Shown: positions 46,011 through 54,247 of the stretch, piece by piece
Position numbering within the stretch: the stretch's first letter is position 1
Layout of the letters: each line of letters opens with the position of its first letter
Made by a program: the position numbers and the translations under genes
Notes under the pieces: generated by a model
What the model saw: only the letters and a program-made list of their open reading frames with translations
Told to the model about the DNA's origin: nothing
Database searches by the model: none
Assembly: GCA_903862935.1 (NCBI GenBank)
Contig: CAIOZY010000013.1
Coordinates: forward strand, 207,287 to 271,286
Direction: 5' to 3'
Source of the DNA: an uncultured Opitutaceae bacterium
GTDB lineage: Bacteria; Verrucomicrobiota; Verrucomicrobiia; Opitutales; Opitutaceae
DNA length: 64,000 bases

Positions 46011-46490
46011 ATGGTTTACGCCCGACTGGCCCTGGCCCTGGCCGCATGCGCCCTTGCGGCCCCGCTCACCGCGCTGGAGCCGGTTCTCTCGGCCTACGCC
46101 CAGGTGGACGTGCCGCCCATGAAGACGAGCGCCTATGTGGCGAGCGTCACCATGGAGATCGGCAGCTTCCGCTGGGAAAACGGGGTCTACCGCTCCACCT
46201 ACTCCGCCACGGTATTCCCCTACTTCTTCATGGACGAGACCGGAAGGATCGAGGTCTACGTATCCGAGGAGGCCTTGAGGCGGTTCGAGAAGGGGGAATC
46301 GATCTCATTCACCGGCCGGGCCATCCGCTCAGACGGGAAGGAGCGCGCCATCGACGGAAAGGCGATCCGGCTCGACGGCCGGTCGGGGAAACTGAAGGTG
46401 CGCGTTCCGGTCGCCCGGGGCCTGGCCCTGGTCTTCAACACCCTCTATAGCCTGCCGGCAGCCCCTTCCGGGCCGGCGGCTCACCAGTGA
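46011..46490 (+). CDS. Exported protein of unknown function
   Basis: A 159-residue protein with a signal peptide (about 1-22, LALALAACALAAPLTALEP). The mature part is mostly beta strands: YVASVTMEIGSFRWENGVYR, TVFPYFFMDETGRIEVYVSE, ESISFTGRAIRSDGKERAID. No family recognised; the pattern could be a small periplasmic beta protein. ATG at 46011. Its 3' end overlaps the convergent OsmC gene by 10 bp. Confidence 0.65.
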   Translation: MVYARLALALAACALAAPLTALEPVLSAYAQVDVPPMKTSAYVASVTMEIGSFRWENGVYRSTYSATVFPYFFMDETGRIEVYVSEEALRRFEKGESISFTGRAIRSDGKERAIDGKAIRLDGRSGKLKVRVPVARGLALVFNTLYSLPAAPSGPAAHQ

Positions 46491-46885
46491 AACTCGATCA
46501 CCTGCTCGACCCCGGGCCCGAGGCTCCGGTGGACGGGGCAACCCTTGGCCGTGTTCTCCATCAGGCCCGGAGGCAGGCGTTTGGCCGCCTCAGGCATCCA
46601 CAGATGGACCACCAGCCGGGCGATCCGCCGCGGTGAGTCGCTCGACATCTCCTTGGTGACCTCGTAGCGCAGGCCCTTGAGGTCGACCTCGTGCCGGCGG
46701 GCGACCATCGCCATCGTGGTGGCAATACAGGTCGCCAGCGCCGTCGCGACCAGGTCGGTCGGGGAAAAGGCCTCGCCCTTGCCCTGGTTGTCCTTGGGGG
46801 CGTCCGTGTTAAGGACCGCGCCCGACGGCCCGTGGACCGCGGTGCAGTGCAGCTCCCCCTGATAATCGCCGGTGATCTTGACCAT
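46481..46885 (-). CDS. OsmC/Ohr-family peroxide-detoxifying protein
   Basis: A 134-residue OsmC-like protein. Family features are the N-terminal strand YQGELHCTAVHGPSGA, FSPTDLVATALATCIATTMA carrying the first reactive cysteine, and ENTAKGCPVHRSLGPGVEQ with the second. These two cysteines reduce organic or fatty-acid hydroperoxides in characterised members. The ATG at 46885 gives the standard length; the longer upstream frame is antisense to rex and rejected. It is divergent from rex. Confidence 0.9.
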   Translation of the reverse strand: MVKITGDYQGELHCTAVHGPSGAVLNTDAPKDNQGKGEAFSPTDLVATALATCIATTMAMVARRHEVDLKGLRYEVTKEMSSDSPRRIARLVVHLWMPEAAKRLPPGLMENTAKGCPVHRSLGPGVEQVIEFHW

Positions 46886-47024
46886 AAGGAAAGCCTGCCT
46901 GGGGCCCGGGTTTTTGCAAACGCTTAACCTGAAGGCCCCGTATTTGCGGCCCGGGTTAATGGACGGGATAAGCCGCCGTTGATTCTGGGCCCGGGCGGTA
47001 GTTTTTGCTTCCAATCGGGAAAAG

Positions 47025-47050
47025 TTTATCGAGAATCTTTTCTCGATAAA
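47025..47050. promoter_or_regulatory. Perfect palindrome upstream of rex, candidate Rex operator
   Basis: Arms TTTATCGAGAA (47025-47035) and TTCTCGATAAA (47040-47050) are exact inverted repeats around TCTT. The GAA-N4-TTC core has the same spacing as the known Rex operator TTGTGAA-N4-TTCACAA, although the outer bases differ. It ends 36 bp before the rex ATG and overlaps a plausible -10 region. Autoregulation of rex and the hydrogenase operon is inferred. Confidence 0.65.
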
Positions 47051-47086
47051 GAAATCCTGATTCGCCCACCACCGCCACACGCCTCC

Positions 47087-47791
47087 ATGATCTCCCCCGC
47101 ACCAAAGTCCGTCCCAGAGCCGACCCTTCGGCGGTTGCCGCTCTACCACCGGTTCCTCAAGGACCTGGCGGCGGCCGGTCGGGAGACCGTCTCGTGCACC
47201 GACATCGGCGCGGTACTCGGCCAGGACCCCAGCCAGATCCGCAAGGATCTCGAGGCGGCGGGGATCGCCGGCCGGCCGCGCATCGGCTACATCCTCGGAG
47301 ACATGATCGAGGGGCTGGAGAGCTTCCTCGGCTGGAAGAACACAACCGAGGCGTTCCTCGTCGGCGCCGGCAGTATGGGCTCCGCCCTCCTCGGATACCG
47401 CAAGTTCGAGCAGTGCGGGCTCAAGATCGTCGCCGCCTTCGACCAGGACCCGGACAAGGTGGGCCGCAAGATTCACGGCAAGCAGGTGCTCCCCCTGATC
47501 AAGCTCCCGGGCCTCGCCCGGCGGATGCACATCCTGATCGGGATCATCACGGTGCCCGGCGAGGGCGCCCAGCAGGTCACCGACCTCATGGTCGAGGGCG
47601 GGATCCGCGCGATCTGGAACTTCGCCCCCGTGCACCTGAAGGTGCCCGACGCGGTGATCGTGCACAACGAGGACCTTTACTGTTCGCTGGCAACCCTCTC
47701 GCAGAAACTCGCCCAGACGCTGGGCGCGGGCGGGCGGCCAATCCAGAAGCGCGCAACGGCGGCCGTCGCCCGAGCGCATGTTACCGCATGA
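47087..47791 (+). CDS. rex: Redox-sensing transcriptional repressor Rex
   Basis: A dimeric repressor that leaves DNA when NADH is high relative to NAD+. The 234-residue protein has the N-terminal winged helix RRLPLYHRFLKDLAAAG and DIGAVLGQDPSQIRKDLEAA, then the Rossmann NAD(H) domain with AFLVGAGSMGSALLGYRKF, and a C-terminal domain-swapped helix. Genes that follow within 16 bp encode a hydrogenase that uses NADH, so it is probably the direct regulator of this operon. ATG at 47087; a palindrome with Rex geometry lies just upstream. Confidence 0.95.
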   Translation: MISPAPKSVPEPTLRRLPLYHRFLKDLAAAGRETVSCTDIGAVLGQDPSQIRKDLEAAGIAGRPRIGYILGDMIEGLESFLGWKNTTEAFLVGAGSMGSALLGYRKFEQCGLKIVAAFDQDPDKVGRKIHGKQVLPLIKLPGLARRMHILIGIITVPGEGAQQVTDLMVEGGIRAIWNFAPVHLKVPDAVIVHNEDLYCSLATLSQKLAQTLGAGGRPIQKRATAAVARAHVTA

Positions 47792-47807
47792 TAAGGCAGA
47801 AAATTCG

Positions 47808-48314
47808 ATGCGCACTCCGGGCCGGCCCGCAAGCAACGGACGAAAGTTCGAGAAGGTTGTCACCATTCTTGAACGCAACGGGAGGCGGCCGGCTCGGCTG
47901 ATCCCCATTCTGCAGGCGGTACAGGAGGAGTACCGCTACCTCCCCCAGGAGGTTCTCACGTACGTGGCCACGGCGCTCGACGTCTCGCCGGCGCGGGTCT
48001 TCGGGGTGGCGACCTTCTACGCTCACTTCGCCATCCAGCCCAAGGGCAAGCACCTGGTCCGGCTCTGCGACGGCACAGCCTGCCACGTGAAGGACTCCCT
48101 CCCGATCTTGGACGCTGTCCGCAAGCGCCTTGGGCTCGAGGGCAAGCGCCAGACGACCCCGGACATGCTCTTCACGGTGGAGACGGTGGCCTGCCTCGGG
48201 GCCTGCGGTCTGGCGCCTGTGATGGTGATCGATGACCAGGTCCACGGCCAGGTGACCCCCGAGACGGCCGTCCGCCTGGTCGAAGAGGTGATCGCCAAGG
48301 AGGGCCAGTCATGA
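47808..48314 (+). CDS. hydC: NuoE-like [2Fe-2S] subunit (HydC) of trimeric [FeFe] hydrogenase
   Basis: Small thioredoxin-like [2Fe-2S] subunit of the electron-bifurcating hydrogenase. From the ATG at 47808 the product has 168 residues; RLCDGTACHVKDSL and VACLGACGLAPVMV supply the four cluster cysteines. Helical N-terminus PILQAVQEEYRYLPQEVLTY and ATFYAHFAIQPKGKH are typical of NuoE/HydC. An earlier in-frame ATG at 47778 lies inside rex; the later start is preferred because AAGG sits 11 nt before it. Stop overlaps hydB by ATGA. Confidence 0.93.
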   Translation: MRTPGRPASNGRKFEKVVTILERNGRRPARLIPILQAVQEEYRYLPQEVLTYVATALDVSPARVFGVATFYAHFAIQPKGKHLVRLCDGTACHVKDSLPILDAVRKRLGLEGKRQTTPDMLFTVETVACLGACGLAPVMVIDDQVHGQVTPETAVRLVEEVIAKEGQS

Positions 48315-50179
48315 TCGCCCATCCCCTCGACTCCGGCCCCGCCCCGGCCCAGCGCCGGGTCATCGTCTGCGCCGGCACCGGCTGTGTCTCCAGTGGGGCG
48401 ATCCCCGTCTTCGAGGCCCTCGCCTCCCAGATCAAGGCCTCCGGCATCCCCGTGAGCCTGGAATTCAAGCCGGAGGGCGGAGGTGAGGTGCGCCTGAACC
48501 GAAGCGGCTGCCAGGGCTTCTGCCAGATGGGCCCCCTGGTCACGATCCTGCCCGAGGGTATCCTCTACACGAAGGTCAAGATCGCCGACGTACCGGAGAT
48601 CGTCTCGGAGACGCTCGCGGGCGGGCGTCTTGTCGACCGGCTCCTCTACGTCGACTCCGCCACCAAGCGCCGCTGCCGCGGAACGGACGAGATCCCCTTC
48701 TACCAGCGCCAGCAGCGTCAGGTCTTGCGCGAGTGCGGCACGATCGATCCCGAGGACATCCGCGAGTACATGCACCACGGCGGCTACGACGCCGCGCGGA
48801 AGGCCTTCCGGGAGCTGACCCCGGAGGCGATCTGCCGCGAGATCACGGCCTCGGGCCTTCGCGGCCGCGGGGGCGCGGGGTTCCCGACCGGGCGCAAGTG
48901 GGAGGCAGCCCGGACGCAGCCCAGCGGAAAGAAGTACGTCATCTGCAACGCGGACGAGGGCGACCCGGGCGCCTTCATGAACCGCAGCGTAATGGAGGGA
49001 AATCCCCACAGTGTCCTCGAGGGGCTCATGATCGCCGCGCGCGCTATCGGCGCAGACGAGACCCTGGTCTACGTCCGCACCGAGTATCCCCTGGCGGTCC
49101 AGCGGATGCGCCGGGCAGTCGAGGACGCCCGTAAGAGCGGCCTATTGGGGAAAGACGCCTTCGGCTCCGGGCACAGCCTGGACTGCGAGGTCATGGAGGG
49201 CGCGGGAGCCTTCGTGTGCGGCGAGGAGACGGCGATGATCGCCTCGATCGAGGGCCAGCGCGGGATGCCGCGGCCCAAGCCCCCGTTTCCCGCCCAGAGC
49301 GGCCTGTGGGGCAGGCCCACGGTCATCAATAACGTCGAGACCCTGGTGCACGTCGTGCGCGTGATCCGCGAGGGCGCGGCCTCCTTCCGCAAAACCGGCA
49401 CCGCCGCCTCGCCCGGGACGAAGACCTTCGCCCTCACGGGCCACGTGGCCAACACAGGCCTGATCGAGGTCCCCTTCGGCACCACCCTGCGCGAGGTCGT
49501 GATCAACATCGGCGGCGGGGTCACCGACCGCCGCGGCAAGGTCAAGGCCGACATGTTCAAGGCCGTCCAGATCGGCGGCCCCTCCGGCGGGTGCCTCACC
49601 CGTGAGCACCTCGACCTCCCGCTCGACTACGACTCCCTGAGGGGCGCCGGCGCCATGGTCGGCTCCGGGGGCCTCGTGGCGATGAACCAGCGCACCTGCA
49701 TGGTCTCGATCGCCCGGTTCTTCATGGACTTCACGCAGCGCGAGAGCTGTGGCAAGTGCGTCCTGTGCCGGGAGGGGACCCGCCAGATGCTCGTCTTACT
49801 CGACGATATCATCGAGGGCCGGGCGACCCCCCAGACCCTGGTCACCTTGGAGCAGCTCGCCTTGGCCGTCCAGAAGGGCTCGCTCTGCGGCCTGGGCAAG
49901 ACCGCCCCGAACCCGGTCCTTTCGACCCTGCGGTACTTCCGCGAGGAGTACGAGGCGCACGTCCACAACCGCTGCTGCCCGACCGGCCAGTGCAAGGCCC
50001 TCGCCAAGCCCCACATCGACGCCGAGCGCTGCAAGGGCTGCGGGGCCTGCCTGAAACTCTGCCCTGTGAACGCGATCAGCGGCGAGCGCAAGAAGCCGCA
50101 CTCGATCGACCAGAAGCTCTGCATCAAGTGCGGCGCCTGCGCCACGGCCTGCAAGCTCGAGGCCGTCGCCGGAGTCTGA
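48311..50179 (+). CDS. hydB: NuoF-like flavin subunit (HydB) of trimeric [FeFe] hydrogenase
   Basis: Subunit carrying FMN, the NAD(H) site and several iron-sulfur clusters. Domain order in 622 residues: N-terminal [2Fe-2S] thioredoxin-like (C20, C25, C67, C71), NuoF core with the NADH/FMN loop LRGRGGAGFPTGRKW (about 183-197) and CNADEGDPGAFMNR, SLBB domain, [4Fe-4S] C480-C483-C486-C526 (ESCGKCVLCREGTRQM), and a C-terminal 2x[4Fe-4S] ferredoxin (C574-C584 and C604-C614). In characterised HydABC this subunit holds the bifurcating flavin; function here is by homology. It overlaps hydC by ATGA. Confidence 0.95.
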   Translation: MIAHPLDSGPAPAQRRVIVCAGTGCVSSGAIPVFEALASQIKASGIPVSLEFKPEGGGEVRLNRSGCQGFCQMGPLVTILPEGILYTKVKIADVPEIVSETLAGGRLVDRLLYVDSATKRRCRGTDEIPFYQRQQRQVLRECGTIDPEDIREYMHHGGYDAARKAFRELTPEAICREITASGLRGRGGAGFPTGRKWEAARTQPSGKKYVICNADEGDPGAFMNRSVMEGNPHSVLEGLMIAARAIGADETLVYVRTEYPLAVQRMRRAVEDARKSGLLGKDAFGSGHSLDCEVMEGAGAFVCGEETAMIASIEGQRGMPRPKPPFPAQSGLWGRPTVINNVETLVHVVRVIREGAASFRKTGTAASPGTKTFALTGHVANTGLIEVPFGTTLREVVINIGGGVTDRRGKVKADMFKAVQIGGPSGGCLTREHLDLPLDYDSLRGAGAMVGSGGLVAMNQRTCMVSIARFFMDFTQRESCGKCVLCREGTRQMLVLLDDIIEGRATPQTLVTLEQLALAVQKGSLCGLGKTAPNPVLSTLRYFREEYEAHVHNRCCPTGQCKALAKPHIDAERCKGCGACLKLCPVNAISGERKKPHSIDQKLCIKCGACATACKLEAVAGV

Positions 50180-50196
50180 ACGCCAAGGCACCACCC

Positions 50197-52239
50197 ATGG
50201 AAACTGTCACCGCCACCCTGCCCGCCCTCAAGACCGTCACCATCGACGGGATCGCCGTCCCGATCGAGGGCGAGCGCAACCTGCTCGAATTGATCCGAAA
50301 GGCGGACATCGATCTGCCGACCTTCTGCTACCACTCCGACCTGAGCGTCTACGGGGCCTGCCGCCTGTGCATCGTGGACATCGCCGGACGCGGGATCCAG
50401 GGCGCCTGCTCGACCCCCCCGGAACCCGGCATGACCGTGCGCACCCAGACCGACGAGTTGCGCCGCATCCGGCAGATCTCGATCGAACTGCTGCTGGCAA
50501 ACCACGACCAGCAGTGCCCCACCTGCCCGAAGAGCACCTCCTGCCAGCTTCAGGACGTGGCCCGCCGGCTCGGCGTCAGCCAGGTCCGCTTCAAGTCCGT
50601 CCACAGCCCCCGCGAGTTGGACCGCTCCTCCCCCTCCCTCCTGCGCGACCCGAACAAGTGCATCCTGTGCGGGGACTGCGTGCGCTTCTGCTCCGAGATC
50701 CAGGGGATCGGCGCAATCGACTTCGCCTACCGCGGCCACGACGTCGCGGTCCTGCCGGCCTTCGGTCACGACCTGGCCGCCGGCGAGTGCGTCAACTGCG
50801 GGCAGTGCGCCGCGGTCTGCCCGACGGGCGCCCTGACGCCCCGCCCCGAGGTCGACGAGGTCTGGCGCGCCCTTCACGACCCGAAGAAGACCGTCGTCGC
50901 CCAGATCGCCCCCGCCGTGCGGGTGGCCTTGGGCGAGGAGTTTGGGCTGCCCGCAGGCACCTCCGCCAGCGGCCAAATCGTGGCCGCCCTGAAGCGCCTC
51001 GGATTCTCGGCCGTGTACGACACCGCCTTCAGCGCCGACCTGACCGTGATCGAGGAGGCCAACGAGTTCCTGCGCCGCAAGGCGACCGGAGGGCGGCTCC
51101 CGCTGTTCACCAGCTGCTGCCCCGCGTGGGTCAAGTTTGCCGAGCAGCACTTCCCGGAGCTCCTCCCCAACCTGTCGACGTGCAAGTCGCCCCAGCAGAT
51201 GCTGGGGGCCGTCATCAAGGACACCCTTCCGGCCGCGCGGGGGATCGCGCCGGCGGACGTGGTCGTCGTCTCGATCATGCCCTGCACGGCAAAGAAGTTT
51301 GAGGCCAAGCGGCCCGAGTTCGCAAAGGACGGCCGGGCCGAGGTCGACCACGTCCTTACCACCCAGGAGCTAGCCCGCATGATCTCCGAGGCCGGGCTGC
51401 GCTTCTCGAAGCTGAAGCCCGAGTCCTACGACATGCCGCTCGGCTTCAAGACCGGAGCCGGGGTCATCTTCGGAAATTCGGGCGGCGTGAGCGAGGCGGT
51501 CCTTCGCTACGCGGCCGAGGTAATCACCGGGACCAAGGTTGCCAGCCCCGATTTCCACGCCGTCCGCGGCGAGGACGGCGTGCGCCTGGCCACCGTTACC
51601 CTCGGGGACACGACCCTGAAGCTGGCCGTCGTCCACGGCCTGAAGAACGCCCGGGCGCTGGCCGATAAGGCCCGTTCCGGCGAGTGCGACCTGGATCTGA
51701 TTGAGGTCATGGCCTGCCCCGGCGGCTGCATCGGCGGCGCCGGCCAGCCCGTTTCCCACGACCCCGAGGCCCGCCGCAAGCGGACCCGCGGGCTTTACGA
51801 CGCGGACAAGAACCTGGACCTGCATTCCTCGCAGGAGAACCCCTTCGTCACCGAGTGCTACGCCAAGCACCTGGGGGAGATCGGCGGAAAACGGGCCCAC
51901 GAGCTGCTGCACACCCACTACGGGAATCGCCGCAGGATCGGCGACGAGACGATCCGACTGGGCGAGGGTCCGTCCGAGGCCAAGCTCAACGTGCGGGTCT
52001 GTGTCGGCACCAACTGCTTCCTCAAGGGATCCCAGGCGGTGCTCCAGGGGCTGCTGCGCGAGGTGGACGAGAACGACCTGCACGACAGTGTCGCCATCAG
52101 CGCCTCGTTCTGCTTCGAAAAATGCGAGCGCGGTCCGACCGTGGAGCTCGACGGCAAGCGCATCCAGCGCTGCCAGCCCGAGCAGGCGATCGCCGCCCTG
52201 CGCGAGCAGCTCGCCGCGGGCAAGGCGCCCCAGCCATGA
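50197..52239 (+). CDS. hydA: [FeFe] hydrogenase catalytic subunit (HydA), group A3-like
   Basis: Catalyses H2 production or uptake at the H-cluster. Domains in 680 residues: [2Fe-2S] ferredoxin (C44, C55, C58, C71), His-Cys3 cluster (H103, C107, C110, C116), two [4Fe-4S] (C155-C165, C198-C208), H domain with L1 FTSCCPAW (C307 proton-transfer Cys, C308), L2 MPCTAKKFE (C363) and L3 MACPGGCIGGAGQP (C507, C511), then an iron hydrogenase small-subunit segment (CYAKHLGEIGGKRAHELL) and a C-terminal [2Fe-2S] thioredoxin-like domain (C602, C607, C639, C643). This matches the trimeric bifurcating type. ATG 50197; 17 bp after hydB. HydEFG maturases are not in the window. Confidence 0.96.
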   Translation: METVTATLPALKTVTIDGIAVPIEGERNLLELIRKADIDLPTFCYHSDLSVYGACRLCIVDIAGRGIQGACSTPPEPGMTVRTQTDELRRIRQISIELLLANHDQQCPTCPKSTSCQLQDVARRLGVSQVRFKSVHSPRELDRSSPSLLRDPNKCILCGDCVRFCSEIQGIGAIDFAYRGHDVAVLPAFGHDLAAGECVNCGQCAAVCPTGALTPRPEVDEVWRALHDPKKTVVAQIAPAVRVALGEEFGLPAGTSASGQIVAALKRLGFSAVYDTAFSADLTVIEEANEFLRRKATGGRLPLFTSCCPAWVKFAEQHFPELLPNLSTCKSPQQMLGAVIKDTLPAARGIAPADVVVVSIMPCTAKKFEAKRPEFAKDGRAEVDHVLTTQELARMISEAGLRFSKLKPESYDMPLGFKTGAGVIFGNSGGVSEAVLRYAAEVITGTKVASPDFHAVRGEDGVRLATVTLGDTTLKLAVVHGLKNARALADKARSGECDLDLIEVMACPGGCIGGAGQPVSHDPEARRKRTRGLYDADKNLDLHSSQENPFVTECYAKHLGEIGGKRAHELLHTHYGNRRRIGDETIRLGEGPSEAKLNVRVCVGTNCFLKGSQAVLQGLLREVDENDLHDSVAISASFCFEKCERGPTVELDGKRIQRCQPEQAIAALREQLAAGKAPQP

Positions 52240-52496
52240 CCGTCTCCGCTCCAGCCAAGATTGAGATCTGCATGGGAAGCTCGTGTTTCTCGCGCGGCAA
52301 CAATCGCAACATCGAGGTGATCCAGAAGCACCTGGCCGCCTCGGGGCCCTCCCCGGCCCTCTTGAGCGGGCACCTCTGCCTGAACCAGTGCAAGGCCGGT
52401 CCGAATGTTACGGTCGACGGCCGCGTGTACCACGCCGTCGACCCGGCCGTCATGTCGACCCTGCTCCGGCGGCCGGCCGCGGGACCCCGCCCATGA
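52236..52496 (+). CDS. Small [2Fe-2S] thioredoxin-like ferredoxin in the hydrogenase operon
   Basis: An 86-residue protein: KIEICMGSSCFSRGNNRNIE supplies two cysteines (C12, C17) and GHLCLNQCKAGPNVTVDGR the other pair. This is the NuoE/Shethna-type [2Fe-2S] ferredoxin fold, also present as the last domain of HydA. It overlaps HydA and the sensory hydrogenase by ATGA on both sides. A role carrying electrons between the two hydrogenases or to the sensor is possible; no known function. Confidence 0.85.
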   Translation: MTVSAPAKIEICMGSSCFSRGNNRNIEVIQKHLAASGPSPALLSGHLCLNQCKAGPNVTVDGRVYHAVDPAVMSTLLRRPAAGPRP

Positions 52497-54247
52497 ACTT
52501 TCTGAACCCCGTCTACACCGAGCGGCGAGAGTGCCAGGACTGCTACAAGTGCGTCCGGCACTGCCCGGTCAAGGCGATCAAGGTCGAGGGGGGCTACGCC
52601 TCGGTGATGCCGGAGCTGTGCATCCTGTGCGGCCAGTGCGTCGAGTCCTGCCCCAACGGTGCCAAGCGCGTCCGCGACGACCTGGCGCAGGCCCGCGAGC
52701 TGCTGCGGACCCACCCCAAGGTCCTTGTCTCCCTAGCCCCCTCATTTGCGGCGGAATTTCCCGAGGTCCGTCCCGCGCAGATGATCCGCGCCCTGAAGAG
52801 GCTCGGCTTCTTCGGGGTCTCCGAGACGGCCCTTGGGGCCCAGCTGGTCTCGGCGCGCGCCGCGGCCCGGATCCGGGAGGAACCCGGGGCGGTCCTGATT
52901 TCCTCGGCATGCCCGACCGTCGTCGCCTACCTTCAAAAGCACGATCCGGAGGCCTGCGCCCTGCTGACCGGAATCCTCTCCCCCATGCTCGCGCACGGGG
53001 GCCTCCTGAGGCAGGCCTTCGGACCCGACATCGGCGTCGTTTTTATAGGCCCGTGCATCGCCAAGAAGGCGGAGGCGCAACAGCACCCCGAGTTAATCGA
53101 CGTCGCCCTGACCTTCGGCGACCTCCGCCGCTGGCTCGAGCAGGAGAAGCTTGTCCCCGATTCCTTGGCCGAGGAGGAAACCGACCGGTTCGTGCCCGAG
53201 CGCGCGATGGAGGGCGCCTGGTACCCGGTCGACGGCGGCATGATCGCCGGGATGAAGTCGGCCTGCCCCGTGACCGAGGGGACCTTCATGAGCTTCTCCG
53301 GACTGGGCGCCATCCGGCGCGCCCTGGACGGGATCCGCTCCTGCCCGCCTGAGGGCGGCGTTTTCCTCGAGCTGCTCGCCTGCGAGGGCGGATGCGTCAA
53401 CGGGCCCGGGGTCGCCGCGCGCGGCGGCACCGTCGCCAAGCGCAGCCGGATCCTCAAGTACGGCCGGACGCCGCGGGCGCAGCTGCCCCGCGCAGCCGGA
53501 CCGGTGCTCGCTGCCGCATTTCCGCCCGCACCCCCGCCCTCGGCCGCGATCCCGGACTCCCAGATCCGCGACGCCCTGAAGCTGGTGGGAAAGTTCACAT
53601 CTGAGGACGAGCTCAACTGCGGCGGCTGCGGCTACGAGTCGTGCCGGGAGTTCGGCCGGGCCCTGGTGCAGCAGAAGGCCGAGCGGGCGATGTGCGTGAC
53701 GCACATGCGCAAACTTGCGCACAAGAAGGCCAACGCCCTGATCCAGAAGATGCCCTCGGCCGTCGTGATCGTGAGCGACGCCCTGCGCATCATCGAGTGC
53801 AACGCCGCCTTCTCGGCCCTGGTCGCCAAGCCCGCCTCGGGCGGCGAGGCGCCGGCCTCCCCTGAGGGCAAGCTCCTATCGGAGGTGCTGCCCTTTTCCG
53901 GGCTTTTCCAGAGTGTGCTCAAGACCGGCGAGGACATCCCCGGCCGCGACCTCCGCTTTCAGAACACCATCCTCCACGCCGCCATCTTCACGATCGAAAA
54001 GCACGCGATCGTCGGCGGAATCATCCAAGATATCACCGAGCCCGCCGTCCGCAAGGCGCAGGTGATCCGCAAGGCGCGGGAAGTGATCCAGAAGAACCTG
54101 GCCACGACCCAGAAGATCGCCTTCCTGCTGGGCGAGAATGCCGCGGAGTCGGAAATCACGCTGAATTCAATCATCGACTCCTTCTCCCCGCCGCGCCCCG
54201 ACGAGGCGAAGGAGGACCATGATTGGCGAAAGCTTTATAGACGTTGA
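52493..54247 (+). CDS. Sensory [FeFe] hydrogenase (HydS-like) with PAS domain
   Basis: A putative H2 or redox sensor rather than a high-rate enzyme. Domains in 584 residues: two [4Fe-4S] (C14-C24 and C43-C53), H domain with L1 SSACPTV, where Ala139 replaces the proton-transfer cysteine while C140 stays, L2 GPCIAKK (C188), L3 ACEGGCVNG (C297, C301); a further Fe-S module CGGCGYESC (C376, C379, C384); then a PAS domain (about 415-515) and a helical tail. Thermotoga-type HydS also has Ala at that position. The stop overlaps the phosphatase gene by 29 bp, so its signal probably passes to that protein. Confidence 0.92.
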   Translation: MNFLNPVYTERRECQDCYKCVRHCPVKAIKVEGGYASVMPELCILCGQCVESCPNGAKRVRDDLAQARELLRTHPKVLVSLAPSFAAEFPEVRPAQMIRALKRLGFFGVSETALGAQLVSARAAARIREEPGAVLISSACPTVVAYLQKHDPEACALLTGILSPMLAHGGLLRQAFGPDIGVVFIGPCIAKKAEAQQHPELIDVALTFGDLRRWLEQEKLVPDSLAEEETDRFVPERAMEGAWYPVDGGMIAGMKSACPVTEGTFMSFSGLGAIRRALDGIRSCPPEGGVFLELLACEGGCVNGPGVAARGGTVAKRSRILKYGRTPRAQLPRAAGPVLAAAFPPAPPPSAAIPDSQIRDALKLVGKFTSEDELNCGGCGYESCREFGRALVQQKAERAMCVTHMRKLAHKKANALIQKMPSAVVIVSDALRIIECNAAFSALVAKPASGGEAPASPEGKLLSEVLPFSGLFQSVLKTGEDIPGRDLRFQNTILHAAIFTIEKHAIVGGIIQDITEPAVRKAQVIRKAREVIQKNLATTQKIAFLLGENAAESEITLNSIIDSFSPPRPDEAKEDHDWRKLYRR

